In this document: one piece after another, positions 15,985-25,575 of the stretch | Layout of the letters: every line of letters begins with the position of its first letter | Position numbering within the stretch: position 1 is the first letter of the stretch | Source of the DNA: Methylovulum sp. | GTDB lineage: Bacteria > Pseudomonadota > Gammaproteobacteria > Methylococcales > Methylomonadaceae | DNA length: 45,755 nucleotides | NCBI GenBank assembly: GCA_028712695.1 | Contig: JAQTQZ010000025.1 | Coordinates: 1-45,755, forward strand | Direction of reading: 5' to 3' | Notes under the pieces: model-generated | What the model was told of the DNA's origin: nothing | Seen by the model: only the letters and a program-made list of their open reading frames with translations | The model's database searches: none | Position numbers and translations under genes: made by a program

Positions 15985-18306
15985 ATGAATTCCCACGACG
16001 CGTCAAAAGAAGAACTCCGTAGCCAGTTGCGGCTAGCGGCCCTTGAATATCACGAATTCCCCACGCCCGGCAAAATAAGCGTTACCCCGACCAAACAACT
16101 GGCTAACCAGCAAGACCTCGCACTGGCCTATTCGCCGGGCGTTGCCGCCGCCTGTGAGGAAATCGTCGCCGATCCTGCCAACGTCTTCAAATACACGGCA
16201 CGGGGCAATCTGGTTGCGGTCATCACCAATGGTACCGCCGTATTAGGCTTAGGCAATATCGGCCCGTTAGCCGCCAAGCCAGTGATGGAAGGCAAAGGCG
16301 TGTTGTTTAAAAAATTCGCCGGCATCGACGTGTTCGACATTGAGATCAACGAATCCGACCCCGACAAGCTGTGCGATATTATTGCCGCATTGGAGCCAAC
16401 CTTTGGCGGCATCAATCTGGAAGACATCAAAGCGCCCGAATGCTTTTATATTGAGCACAAATTGCGCGAACGGATGCAGATTCCAGTGTTTCATGACGAC
16501 CAACACGGCACCGCCATTATTGTTGGCGCGGCTATCCTGAACGGCCTAAAAATAGTCGGCAAAGACATGGGGCAATGCAAATTGGTCGTTTCCGGCGCGG
16601 GTGCGGCAGCGTTGGCTTGTCTGGACTTGCTGCTTTGCTTGGGGTTTCCGGTCGAGAATATCTACGTCACCGATCACATTGGCATGGTTTACCAAGGCCG
16701 TACTGAACTGATGGATGACAACAAAGCCCGTTTTGCCCAAGACACCGATGCCCGCACCTTGGCAGAGGTGATACCTAATGCCGATATTTTTTTAGGCCTG
16801 TCCGCAGGCGGCGTGCTAAAACAGGATATGGTCAAAATGATGGCCGACCAGCCATTAATTTTGGCGTTGGCCAACCCCACGCCGGAAATTTTGCCCGAAG
16901 ACATCAAAGCAGTGCGTACCGATGCCATTATTGCCACTGGCCGCTCCGATTATCCCAACCAAGTCAATAACGCGCTGTGTTTCCCTTACATTTTCCGTGG
17001 TGCGCTCGATTGCGGGGCGACGACCATCACCCGGGAAATGGAAATTGCCGCCGTCTATGCGATTGCCGGACTGGCGCAGGCCGAACAATCGGATGTGATT
17101 GCCAGCACCTACGGCACCGGCGAATTGTCGTTCGGCCCCGATTACCTGATCCCCATGCCGTTTGACCCGCGCTTGATGATCCAAATCCCTCCCGCCGTCG
17201 CCAAAGCCGCCGAGCAATCCGGGGTTGCGACGCATCCGGTGCAGGATATGCAGGCTTATACCGAACGCCTGCAACAATTTGTTTATCGTAGCGGCTCGCT
17301 GATGAAACCGGTTTTTGAGCATGCCAGAAAGGCCGACGCCACTGAAAAGCGGATTGTTTTTGCCGAAGGCGAGGACGAGCGGGTGTTGCGTGCCGTGCAA
17401 ATTGTCGTTGATGAAAATCTTGCGGTGCCAACCCTGATTGGCCGCCCGACGGTTGTGCAATACCGCATCGAAAAATTGGGTTTGCGGCTCAAGATGGGCG
17501 TTGATTTTCAAATCGTCAACCCTGAATTTGACGAACGCTACCGCGATTTTTGGCAAACCTATCTCAGCATGACCCGCCGTAAAGGCGTCACTGAACAATA
17601 TGCCAAGCTGGAAATGCGCCGCCGCCATACCCTAATCGGCGCCATGTTAATGCACAAAGATTACGCCGATGGCATGATTTGCGGCACGTTCGGCACCCCT
17701 CCCCTGCACTTGCATTACATCGACCAAGTGCTGGGCAAACGTGCTGGCGTCAATGTCTATGCCGCGATGAATTATCTGGTCTTACCAGACCGGCAGATTG
17801 TCCTCGTTGACACCCATATCAACGAAAACCCAACCGCCGCACAACTGGCGGAAATCACCCTAATGGCCGCCGCACAAATGCGCCATTTTGGCCTGGTGCC
17901 CCGCGTCGCTTTGCTGTCACATTCCAATTTTGGCTCCAACAATAGCGAGTCTGCACAAAAAATGCGTGCCGCGCTGGCGCTTATCCGGCAACTCGCACCA
18001 GAGCTGGAAGTTGATGGCGAAATGCACGGCGATGCCGCGTTGGATTTTGCCATGTTGAAAAAAGCCATGCCCGACACCCAACTGACCGGCAGCGCCAACC
18101 TGTTGGTTGCACCCACCATAGATGCCGCCAATATTGCCTACAATTTGCTGAAAACCGCCGCTGGCAACGGCATTGCGATAGGCCCGGTCTTGCTCGGCTG
18201 CGCCCAGCCCGTGCATGTTTTGACCGAATCGGCAACCGTGCGCCGGATTGTCAATATGACCGCGTTGTGTGTGGTCGATGGCATTTTGCAGGAAGATGCT
18301 GTTTAG
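15985..18306 (+). CDS. maeB: NADP-dependent malic enzyme with PTA-like domain
   Basis: Oxidative decarboxylation of malate to pyruvate with NADPH formation, in the cytosol. It has 773 aa from this start, close to E. coli MaeB (759). N-terminal malic-enzyme domain: [55 protein letters not shown] and the NAD(P) loop [16 protein letters not shown]-terminal phosphotransacetylase-like domain (from about 425): [15 protein letters not shown] and [22 protein letters not shown]; this part is usually regulatory (acetyl-CoA sensing) rather than catalytic. The ATG at 15973 is rejected because AAAAAGGA overlaps it, whereas the ATG at 15985 lies 11 bp after AGGA. Confidence 0.95.
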   Translation: MNSHDASKEELRSQLRLAALEYHEFPTPGKISVTPTKQLANQQDLALAYSPGVAAACEEIVADPANVFKYTARGNLVAVITNGTAVLGLGNIGPLAAKPVMEGKGVLFKKFAGIDVFDIEINESDPDKLCDIIAALEPTFGGINLEDIKAPECFYIEHKLRERMQIPVFHDDQHGTAIIVGAAILNGLKIVGKDMGQCKLVVSGAGAAALACLDLLLCLGFPVENIYVTDHIGMVYQGRTELMDDNKARFAQDTDARTLAEVIPNADIFLGLSAGGVLKQDMVKMMADQPLILALANPTPEILPEDIKAVRTDAIIATGRSDYPNQVNNALCFPYIFRGALDCGATTITREMEIAAVYAIAGLAQAEQSDVIASTYGTGELSFGPDYLIPMPFDPRLMIQIPPAVAKAAEQSGVATHPVQDMQAYTERLQQFVYRSGSLMKPVFEHARKADATEKRIVFAEGEDERVLRAVQIVVDENLAVPTLIGRPTVVQYRIEKLGLRLKMGVDFQIVNPEFDERYRDFWQTYLSMTRRKGVTEQYAKLEMRRRHTLIGAMLMHKDYADGMICGTFGTPPLHLHYIDQVLGKRAGVNVYAAMNYLVLPDRQIVLVDTHINENPTAAQLAEITLMAAAQMRHFGLVPRVALLSHSNFGSNNSESAQKMRAALALIRQLAPELEVDGEMHGDAALDFAMLKKAMPDTQLTGSANLLVAPTIDAANIAYNLLKTAAGNGIAIGPVLLGCAQPVHVLTESATVRRIVNMTALCVVDGILQEDAV

Positions 18307-18590
18307 GTGCCAATCCGCGACTTGCCCTCCTCCCTGCCGGCGCGGAATGATAGGCTGGCAAAATGGCAAGGGTTTACGCAGCAAAATAACCCATCCCATA
18401 GTTTTTGAAGATTTTCGGATAGGAAAGCAATGGAACCTTTACACAAATAACGACTCATTAGTCTAATTCAGCGCATTAACCTTACGAATGACAGGTGATC
18501 TATTAATAATTAGCTATCATTTATGGCATTCAAAAAGCGTAAAAAATCTGCTTAATAGCAGTCTTACAACACCCTGAAAGAGGATATGAC

Positions 18591-21269
18591 ATGGCGATTT
18601 TAAAAGGCACCAACGGTGACAACTCCATCACCGGAACAGCAGGTAACGACATTATTAGCCCACTATTAGGCAAAGACGTTGTTGACGGTGGCGGTGGCAT
18701 CGATTTGCTTATCATCAATTATGGCTCAATTGGCCGCAATATAACCTTAAGCGGCAACAGGTTCGGTGACGGCATTGCCAACTGGGTTGATTTTAACAAC
18801 ATCGAGCGGTTCGACATAACGACGGGAAGCGGCTCTGACTATCTTCGTGGTGGCAGTTTAAACGATGTCCTAAAAAGCGGCGCAGGCGACGACACCTTAG
18901 ACGGTGCTGGCGGCAAAGACATCATTAACGGCGGGGCGGGGACGGACACTTGGATAGAAAATTATTCCGGTGTTTCCAGCCCCGTCACTATCACATTATC
19001 CAACACGCTGGTGAACGGCAACACAACCGCTGTCGTCAAGTTAGGCGCAGCAACGGGCTCCACCGTGCTTAATGTCGAAGCCTTATCGGTACAGACGGGA
19101 AGCAAGAACGACACGATTTCGGTGGGCCCGTATGCCAACAATGACGACATCCGTACCGGTGCCGGAGATGATTCGATCAACGTGGGCACTGGCGGCCGTG
19201 ACTATGTCCATGGCGGGGATGGCATCGATTTAGGCATTTTTAATTGGTCCGCATCCGTCACGGACATCACGGTAGACCCTTATTACGATGACTACTCGGA
19301 TGGCGAGAACCGCTATGTCAATTTTGATGCGGTTGAACGTTTCAATCTGACCGGCGGCTCAGGGAACGATTCTTTGGCCGGTGACATTTACAACGACACT
19401 TTAATCGGTGGCGCAGGAAATGACACGCTCAACAGTGCCCGTGGCTCCGATTGGATCGATGGCGGCGCAGGTGTCGATTTGTGGCAAGCCGACTACAGCA
19501 CCGCCACCAACAATATTAATGTGCAACTTTCTGCCGCCACGGATGTTAATGCCATTAAAAGCGGAATCACCGGCGGAGTGGTTAAAAACATAGAACAATT
19601 GAATTTTAGTTCCGGAAGTGGGAATGATGTCATATCCACCGCGCCGTTCAAATACAATGACAGCATCTGGAGCAACGGGGGCAATGACACGATCAATGTC
19701 GGCATAGGCGGGCGCGACTACGTTCATGGCGGGGATGGCGTCGATTTAGGCATTTTCAATTGGTCAACATCAACCACCGACATCACCGTTGACCCTTATT
19801 ATGACGACTACTCCGATGACCAAGGCCGCTATGTCAATTTTGATGCCGTTGAACGTTTCAATCTGACCGGCGGTTCAGGAAACGACCACTTGGCGGGTGA
19901 CATTTACAACGACATTTTAACCGGCGGCGCAGGAAATGATGTCCTTGAGAGCGGCCGTGGCAGCGACATCATCAATGGTGGCACTGGGGTTGATTTGTGG
20001 CAAGCGGATTACAGCACCTCCACTAATGCAATTAACGTACAGCTTTCCACCACATTGAATGCTAATGGCATTAAAGGCGGCATCGCGGGCGGCGTGGTTA
20101 AAAACGTAGAGCACCTCCATTTGTCATCAGGTAGTGGTAATGATGTCATTTCAACCACCCCCTTTGCATACGACGACAATATATGGAGCAATGCTGGTGA
20201 TGACAGCATCAATGTCGGCAAAGGTGGCCGGGACTATGTTAACGGTGGCGCTGGCGTCGATTTAGGCATTTTTGACTGGTCAGCATCAACCACCGCCATC
20301 ACTGTTGACCCGTATTATGACGATTATTCGGATGGTGAAGGCCGCTATGTCAATTTTGATGCCGTTGAACGTTTTAACCTGACTGGCGGCTCTGGCAACG
20401 ACTTTCTTGCGGGCGATAGTTACAGCGATAGGCTTATCGGTGGTTTAGGACGGGACACGCTTAATTCCGTCAGCGGTGCTGATTACGTTGACGGCGGTGG
20501 CAATGTGGACTTATGGAAAGCCGATTACAGCGCTTCCACTAACGACATTAATGTGCAATTGTCAGCCGCGTTAGGGGTTAATGCAATCAAAGGCGGCATC
20601 GCGGGCGGTGTGGCTAAAAATGTCGAGCGTTTGGATATTTCTACCGGCACAGGTGACGACATCATATCCACCGCTGCATTTGCTTACAATGACAACATTT
20701 GGAGCAACGATGGTGATGACACCATCAATGTCGGCAAAGGCGGCCGGGATTATGCAAACGGTGGCGCCGGTGTCGATTTAGGCATTTTTGACTGGTCAGC
20801 ATCAACCACGAGCATCACTGTTGATCCCTACTATGACGATTACTCGGATGGTGCAGGGGGTCGCTATGTCAATTTTGATTCCATCGAGCGCTTTAACCTC
20901 ACCGGCGGGTCGGGTAATGACTATTTGGCTGGCGACATTTATAACGATACCTTATCCGGCGGCAACGGTTATGACACATTGGAAGGCTTTGCCGGCAACG
21001 ATACGCTCATAGGTGGTGGCAACGGTGATATTTTTGTTTTCGGAAGCGGCAACGGCCAAGACATCATCCGAGATTTTAACCAAGGTTTAGGCCTAGAAGA
21101 TGTGGTTCGCTTCAATTACGTGCCCTTCGCCGACATGAGCCTTACCACCCTCAAAAGCAACATGCAACAAACAGGTAGCGATGTCGTGCTGACTTTATCG
21201 GATACCGACTCGATCACCTTGATAGGCACCACAATAGCTGGCTTTACAGCAGACGATTTTGTTTGGTAA
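18591..21269 (+). CDS. Large RTX-type calcium-binding repeat protein
   Basis: An 892-aa acidic Gly/Asp/Asn-rich protein without a Sec signal. Hemolysin-type nonapeptides such as GGAGNDTLN, GGSGNDYL and LSGGNGYDTLEGFAGNDTL recur throughout and would fold into a Ca-loaded beta-roll on leaving the cell. Between residues about 201 and 790 there are tandem 172-residue units, each with a GGRDYVHGG/VDLGIFNWS/VDPYYDDYSDG/RYVNFDAVERFNLTGGSGND succession. The C-terminus (FVFGSGNGQDIIRDFNQG...ADDFVW) looks like the type I secretion end of RTX proteins. No type I transporter genes are in the window, so an exporter elsewhere is presumed. The ribosome site AGAGGA sits about 8 bp before the ATG. Function is unknown; surface layer or adhesion is plausible. 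Confidence 0.82.
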   Translation: MAILKGTNGDNSITGTAGNDIISPLLGKDVVDGGGGIDLLIINYGSIGRNITLSGNRFGDGIANWVDFNNIERFDITTGSGSDYLRGGSLNDVLKSGAGDDTLDGAGGKDIINGGAGTDTWIENYSGVSSPVTITLSNTLVNGNTTAVVKLGAATGSTVLNVEALSVQTGSKNDTISVGPYANNDDIRTGAGDDSINVGTGGRDYVHGGDGIDLGIFNWSASVTDITVDPYYDDYSDGENRYVNFDAVERFNLTGGSGNDSLAGDIYNDTLIGGAGNDTLNSARGSDWIDGGAGVDLWQADYSTATNNINVQLSAATDVNAIKSGITGGVVKNIEQLNFSSGSGNDVISTAPFKYNDSIWSNGGNDTINVGIGGRDYVHGGDGVDLGIFNWSTSTTDITVDPYYDDYSDDQGRYVNFDAVERFNLTGGSGNDHLAGDIYNDILTGGAGNDVLESGRGSDIINGGTGVDLWQADYSTSTNAINVQLSTTLNANGIKGGIAGGVVKNVEHLHLSSGSGNDVISTTPFAYDDNIWSNAGDDSINVGKGGRDYVNGGAGVDLGIFDWSASTTAITVDPYYDDYSDGEGRYVNFDAVERFNLTGGSGNDFLAGDSYSDRLIGGLGRDTLNSVSGADYVDGGGNVDLWKADYSASTNDINVQLSAALGVNAIKGGIAGGVAKNVERLDISTGTGDDIISTAAFAYNDNIWSNDGDDTINVGKGGRDYANGGAGVDLGIFDWSASTTSITVDPYYDDYSDGAGGRYVNFDSIERFNLTGGSGNDYLAGDIYNDTLSGGNGYDTLEGFAGNDTLIGGGNGDIFVFGSGNGQDIIRDFNQGLGLEDVVRFNYVPFADMSLTTLKSNMQQTGSDVVLTLSDTDSITLIGTTIAGFTADDFVW
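19191..21000 (+). repeat. Tandem 516-bp repeat units within the RTX gene
   Basis: The GGRDY landmark begins at 19191, 19707, 20223 and 20739, exactly 516 bp (172 codons) apart. There are three full units and a fourth that breaks off into the C-terminal domain. The fourth carries one extra codon in the YSDGAGGRYVNF segment. The DNA of the units is similar but not identical, and silent differences show that the duplication is not brand new. Confidence 0.9.
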
Positions 21270-21322
21270 AGGTAGTTTTTGGGTCTGTACCCACTAGATT
21301 GGTAAAACTTTAAGCACAAGCA

Positions 21323-21354
21323 CGGCTGCCAGCCTGTTGATTGACTGGCAGCCG
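21323..21354. terminator. Bidirectional terminator between RTX gene and usp
   Basis: CGGCTGCCAG (21323-21332) and CTGGCAGCCG (21345-21354) form a perfect 10-bp stem with a 12-base loop between convergent genes. It lies 53 bp after the RTX stop and 13 bp from the stop of the minus-strand gene. Confidence 0.75.
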
Positions 21355-21367
21355 TCGTTTCCGAAAA

Positions 21368-21811
21368 TTAACCGTCCTTCAAACGCACCGCCAACACATC
21401 GCACTTTGCATAATGCAAGACACTGTTCGCAGTCGCGCCCAACAATAATGCCAACCCATGCCGCCCGTGCGAACCCAGCACAATCAAATCAACCCGTTCT
21501 TGTTCTGCAATCCGGACAATTTCCTGTTTAGGCACGCCCCAAATCAACCACCTATTGTCCGGCTCAACACGCAGTTGCCTACCGAGCTGCATGAATCTGG
21601 CCTTTTCTTTTTCAAGCAATTCATAACCGGAATTTTTATCTACCGGAATCACTGTCCCGTAATTGGTGTCCGGCATGGGTATGTTATCCAGGACATGGAT
21701 GATGCTGAGTTTCGCCTGATAGCTATCGGCCAATGCCCGCGCCTTGCCAGCAACCATAGCACCATGATCCGAGTAATCAAGCGCCAATAAAATATGTTGG
21801 TATTCTTGCAT
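21368..21811 (-). CDS. Universal stress protein, UspA family
   Basis: A 147-aa cytoplasmic protein with the alpha/beta Usp fold. It starts MQEYQHILLALDYSDHG (first strand with the conserved LALDYS), and has IIHVLDNI for the second strand and VDLIVLGSHGRHGLALLLGATANSVLHYAKCDVLAVR at the C-terminus. The GSHG..LLLG stretch is close to the ATP-binding G-x2-G-x9-G(S/T) motif but ends GAT, so nucleotide binding is uncertain. The start at 21811 is chosen over one 51 bp upstream because AAGGTG lies 7 bp before it and the protein then begins at the conserved strand. It is a single gene, convergent with the RTX gene. Confidence 0.88.
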   Translation of the reverse strand: MQEYQHILLALDYSDHGAMVAGKARALADSYQAKLSIIHVLDNIPMPDTNYGTVIPVDKNSGYELLEKEKARFMQLGRQLRVEPDNRWLIWGVPKQEIVRIAEQERVDLIVLGSHGRHGLALLLGATANSVLHYAKCDVLAVRLKDG

Positions 21812-22065
21812 TATTATCACCTTAAGGTTAATTAGGAATGAGTGCAAAATAAAGGGATCCAAAGCGTTTTTTCTGACCGATACGTCATGACCGGCAGCTA
21901 TTTTATCGCTGCAATTATTTCATACCTGCCCGTTAGAAAGTGTTTTTGGTGTTTCTGGAGAATGCCGTTAAATTTACAGCAATTGCTTTAGAATGGCTAA
22001 AAATATGTATATCCGGCAAGTAAATGACTACGTTGCCGTCCCCCCGGCTTTTTATTGGATAATTT

Positions 22066-23811
22066 ATGTATTACCAAGGCATCAAAAAAATCATTGCCCC
22101 CCGTCCTATTGGCAAAAAACGCACCCAATTTGGCGACCTCCATCCGCTGCTACAACGGATTTTTTCCGCCCGAGGCTTGACCAGCGCCGAAGAACTGGAG
22201 CGGACGCTCACCAAACTGCCGTCCCCGTGGCTGCTGTCGGGCATGGAGGTGATGGTCACCCACTTGATCACCGCCATCAACGGACAACAACGGATTACTA
22301 TTGTCGGCGATTTTGATGCCGATGGCGCAACCAGTTGCGCAGTTGCCATCAAGGGCTTGCAATTGCTCGGCGCAGCAGACGTCCTGTTTGTCGTGCCCAA
22401 TCGCTTTGAATACGGTTATGGCTTAACCCCTGAAATCGTCGGGCTAGTCCAACAACAAAACCCTGATGTGATTATTACGGTCGACAACGGCATCTCCAGT
22501 ATGGACGGGGTGAAAGCCGCCAAAGCTGCTGGTATCACCGTGCTGGTGACCGACCATCATTTGCCGGGGACCGAACTCCCCTGTGCGGATGCGATTGTCA
22601 ATCCTAACTTGCCGGATGACCCGTTCCCCAGCAAGGCGTTGGCGGGCGTCGGCGTGATGTTTTATGTGTTGATGGCTTTGCGCAGCCGCTTGCGTGAACA
22701 GGGCTGGTTTGCAGCCCAGCAAAAAGCCGAGCCTAACCTCGCCCAGTTGCTGGATTATGTCGCCTTAGGCACGGTTGCCGATGTCGTAGCGCTCGATCAA
22801 ATCAACCGCACTTTGGTGCATCAGGGCTTGCTCAGGATACGCACCGGACGCAGCCACCCAGGCCTGACCGCATTGATTGAAGTGGCGGGCAAAAACCCGC
22901 AAACCATTGCCGCCACCGACTTGGGCTTTTCGCTAGGGCCACGGTTGAATGCCGCCGGACGTATGGACGATATGTCCTTAGGCATCCAATGCTTGCTGAC
23001 CGACGACCCAAAACTGGCCAAAACCATTGCGTTGCAACTGGATGATCTCAATAACGACCGGCGGGAAATTGAAGGCCAAATGAAGCATGAGGCAATGGCC
23101 TTATTGGCGGAAATGAAGGCGTTGGATGCGCAGCATTTGCCCGCTGGCGTATGTTTGTTCAATGCCGAATGGCATCAGGGCGTGATAGGGATTTTGGCAT
23201 CGCGCATCAAAGACCGCCTGCATCGGCCAGTGATTGCTTTTGCCCCAGCAGGTAAAGACCTGATTAAAGGGTCGGCACGGTCAATTCCTGGGGTGCATAT
23301 CCGCGATGTGCTCAGTGACATTGCCGCTGCACACCCTAAATTGCTGAGCAAATTTGGCGGCCATGCGATGGCTGCGGGCTTAAGTCTGACGATGCACGAC
23401 TATCCGGCTTTTGCCTTGGTGTTTGATGAAATGGTCAGCAAACGCTTAGAAAATGTCGATTTGGAACAAAAAGTATTGTCCGATGGCGAACTGACCGAAC
23501 AGGAAATGACGCTTGAATTAGCGGACTTATTACAAAACGCCGCCACTTGGGGGCAAGCGTTCCCTGAGCCGGTTTTTCATGGCGTGTTTGATGTCATCCA
23601 AGCACGTATTGTCGGGCAACGGCACCTTAAACTGGTGTTGCGCAAACCGGAGGGCGATTTATTAATCGACGCGATTGCTTTTTTTATCGACCAGCCTGAG
23701 CAATGGTTAGGGCTAAGGCAAATCATCGCCGCCTACAAACTGGATATTAATGAGTTCAGAGGCCAGCGCAGTGTGCAGTTCATTTTGCAATATTTGGAAA
23801 AAATGGCGTAA
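22066..23811 (+). CDS. recJ: Single-stranded-DNA-specific exonuclease RecJ
   Basis: 5'-3' exonuclease acting on ssDNA in RecF recombination, mismatch repair and base-excision repair. It has 581 aa, near the E. coli length of 577. DHH-family motifs are present: VGDFDADGATS (80-90), TVDNGIS (138-144), VTDHHLPG (161-168), the LGTVADVV segment, and in the DHHA1 half NAAGRMDD, GVIGILASRIKDR and FGGHAMAAGLSL, followed by the OB-fold C-terminal region (about 460-581). All metal-binding Asp/His residues looked for are present. The ribosome site is modest (GGAT before the ATG). It is flanked by unrelated genes and seems to be transcribed alone. Confidence 0.95.
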   Translation: MYYQGIKKIIAPRPIGKKRTQFGDLHPLLQRIFSARGLTSAEELERTLTKLPSPWLLSGMEVMVTHLITAINGQQRITIVGDFDADGATSCAVAIKGLQLLGAADVLFVVPNRFEYGYGLTPEIVGLVQQQNPDVIITVDNGISSMDGVKAAKAAGITVLVTDHHLPGTELPCADAIVNPNLPDDPFPSKALAGVGVMFYVLMALRSRLREQGWFAAQQKAEPNLAQLLDYVALGTVADVVALDQINRTLVHQGLLRIRTGRSHPGLTALIEVAGKNPQTIAATDLGFSLGPRLNAAGRMDDMSLGIQCLLTDDPKLAKTIALQLDDLNNDRREIEGQMKHEAMALLAEMKALDAQHLPAGVCLFNAEWHQGVIGILASRIKDRLHRPVIAFAPAGKDLIKGSARSIPGVHIRDVLSDIAAAHPKLLSKFGGHAMAAGLSLTMHDYPAFALVFDEMVSKRLENVDLEQKVLSDGELTEQEMTLELADLLQNAATWGQAFPEPVFHGVFDVIQARIVGQRHLKLVLRKPEGDLLIDAIAFFIDQPEQWLGLRQIIAAYKLDINEFRGQRSVQFILQYLEKMA

Positions 23812-23900
23812 ATAATACGAATTATCCAGTAGTCGATTGAGTCTTTGTACTAGAATAAATGCATGGGCAGATCACATGAATAATCAAATCGGAGACTACG

Positions 23901-25463
23901 ATGGCACTTATCAAAGGCGATGCTAACAATAACATCCTCAACGGCGGCGAGGACAACGACAGGCTTTATGGCTTTGCGGGCAACGATATTTTATATGGGA
24001 ACGGCGGCAATGACTGGCTAAATGGCGGGCTTGGCATTGATAAACTTATAGGGGGCGCTGGTAACGACACCTATATTGTCGATAATACGGGCGATACTGT
24101 TAAGGAACGTGGTGGCCAAGGAGTTGATACCGTAAGGTCATCAATCAGCTTTACCTTAGGGAACTACATAGAAAATCTTTTTTTAACCGGCACTGCCGCG
24201 CTTAATGGCACCGGAAATAAATTAGCGAATATTATCACCGGCAATGCTGCGGACAATACGCTCAAGGGTAATGACGGCGATGACAATTTGAAGGGACGGG
24301 CCGGCGATGATCTGTTAGATGGTGGAATGGGAAAAGACATCCTTGCTGGCGGTACGGGAAACGACACTTATATTGTTGATAATAAAAACGATAGCATCAT
24401 AGAACGGCATGATACCGGAACCGACACGGTAGAAGCATTACGCAGTTGGGCATTAGGGGCTAATATAGAAAACCTCGTTCTGATTGGGGGTGCAGATGGC
24501 ATCGGCAATGCGTTGGACAATAACATTACTGGAAATAATGGCGGCAATACACTTAGAGGCGCTGCAGGTAACGACATCTTAAACGGCAAAACTGGCGTCG
24601 ATGCGTTATATGGCGATACGGGGAATGATCTATTAAAAATAGAGGATTTTAACGGCGATGTGATAGACGGGGGAAGTGGTTCGGATATATTAGACATCTA
24701 CGGTTCTGATCAACACATTGATTTATCCATTACGGGCGTCTCTATCTTCGGTGTAGAAACTATAAAATTCTCTGGTGCTGGTCATAATGGTCTGACATTA
24801 ACCGCCCAAAGCATTCTTGATCTGAGTAGCGACAGCGATACACTGACAGTGGATGGCGATGCCGATGATACGCTGTATTTAAACGATGGCGGATGGCGCT
24901 ATGGCGGCATTATCAACAACGAATATCAAGTGTTAAAACACCAAGGAGCCGCTGTTTACGTAAACAAGGATATTGCAATAGAAAAAACACTCCCTTACAT
25001 CATTTCCAATGCGCACAACGCAGCACAGGTCGGTGATTTTTTCACTCCGGCCGTTGAAAAAGTTATTATTGATCTTGGCGGAAAAAGATACAGCCAAACC
25101 AGTCTATCAGGCGGCACAATAGACCTGACTGGTTTTGGTTTGGAAGACACCCTTGTAATTGCTGTACACGATGGCGCCATAACAAGAAATAGTGCAGATT
25201 ATTCGACCAGCGACAGAAGCTCTTATATCTACCAGTCTGACATCACCTCCACCATCACTAGCACCTATGGAGGAGGGTTTAGCACCCATTTCCTTGACCG
25301 AGTATCATGGAAAACAGCAGCAAGTACAGCAAAGCTACTATCACACATTACTGTTGAGTGTTTCGGCGGCCCCTGCGATGGAAAAACCTACCAATCAGAG
25401 GGGAGCATACAAATCATCGGCCTGCCAACAGGTTTGCCTGATAGCCACTTTGTGTTTGTATAG
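23901..25463 (+). CDS. RTX-type calcium-binding protein
   Basis: A 520-aa protein opening MALIKGDANNNILNGGEDNDRLYGFAGNDILYGNGGNDWLNGG, nearly ideal RTX nonapeptides from the first residues. Two paralogous blocks follow, each with GGAGNDTYIVDN..D.. and IENL.L.G (about 50-110 and 140-200), then further nonapeptides to about 255. The C-terminal half (about 260-520) has no RTX repeats and contains two cysteines (VECFGGPCDG); its fold was not recognised. Like the other RTX gene it begins M-A-I/L-x-K-G without a Sec signal, pointing to type I secretion. GGAG lies 8 bp before the ATG. A strong terminator follows the stop. Confidence 0.8.
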   Translation: MALIKGDANNNILNGGEDNDRLYGFAGNDILYGNGGNDWLNGGLGIDKLIGGAGNDTYIVDNTGDTVKERGGQGVDTVRSSISFTLGNYIENLFLTGTAALNGTGNKLANIITGNAADNTLKGNDGDDNLKGRAGDDLLDGGMGKDILAGGTGNDTYIVDNKNDSIIERHDTGTDTVEALRSWALGANIENLVLIGGADGIGNALDNNITGNNGGNTLRGAAGNDILNGKTGVDALYGDTGNDLLKIEDFNGDVIDGGSGSDILDIYGSDQHIDLSITGVSIFGVETIKFSGAGHNGLTLTAQSILDLSSDSDTLTVDGDADDTLYLNDGGWRYGGIINNEYQVLKHQGAAVYVNKDIAIEKTLPYIISNAHNAAQVGDFFTPAVEKVIIDLGGKRYSQTSLSGGTIDLTGFGLEDTLVIAVHDGAITRNSADYSTSDRSSYIYQSDITSTITSTYGGGFSTHFLDRVSWKTAASTAKLLSHITVECFGGPCDGKTYQSEGSIQIIGLPTGLPDSHFVFV

Positions 25464-25487
25464 CCCACAACGGCGTCTTTACCGATC

Positions 25488-25518
25488 AAACCTGACAGGC
25501 TCTTCGCCTGTCAGGTTT
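25488..25518 (+). terminator. Rho-independent terminator of the RTX gene
   Basis: AAACCTGACAGGC (25488-25500) and GCCTGTCAGGTTT (25506-25518) make a perfect 13-bp stem with loop TCTTC, 24 bp after the stop; a short T-run follows about 8 bp later. It also shows that the downstream gene cannot start upstream of it. Confidence 0.88.
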
Positions 25519-25575
25519 AGTCGGTTTTTCGCACCGGACATATACAGCCTTCCCCCAATCAACCTACCCCTAAAA

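Noticed and set aside
16855-17628. A 257-codon minus-strand open frame inside maeB
   Set aside because: It is antisense to well-conserved malic enzyme and PTA-like motifs; its composition fits a shadow frame in GC-biased coding sequence.
25192-25575. Upstream extension of the sulfotransferase frame, giving a 982-residue product
   Set aside because: It overlaps the RTX gene in another frame and would run through a strong 13-bp-stem terminator at 25488-25518; the extension has no recognisable domain.
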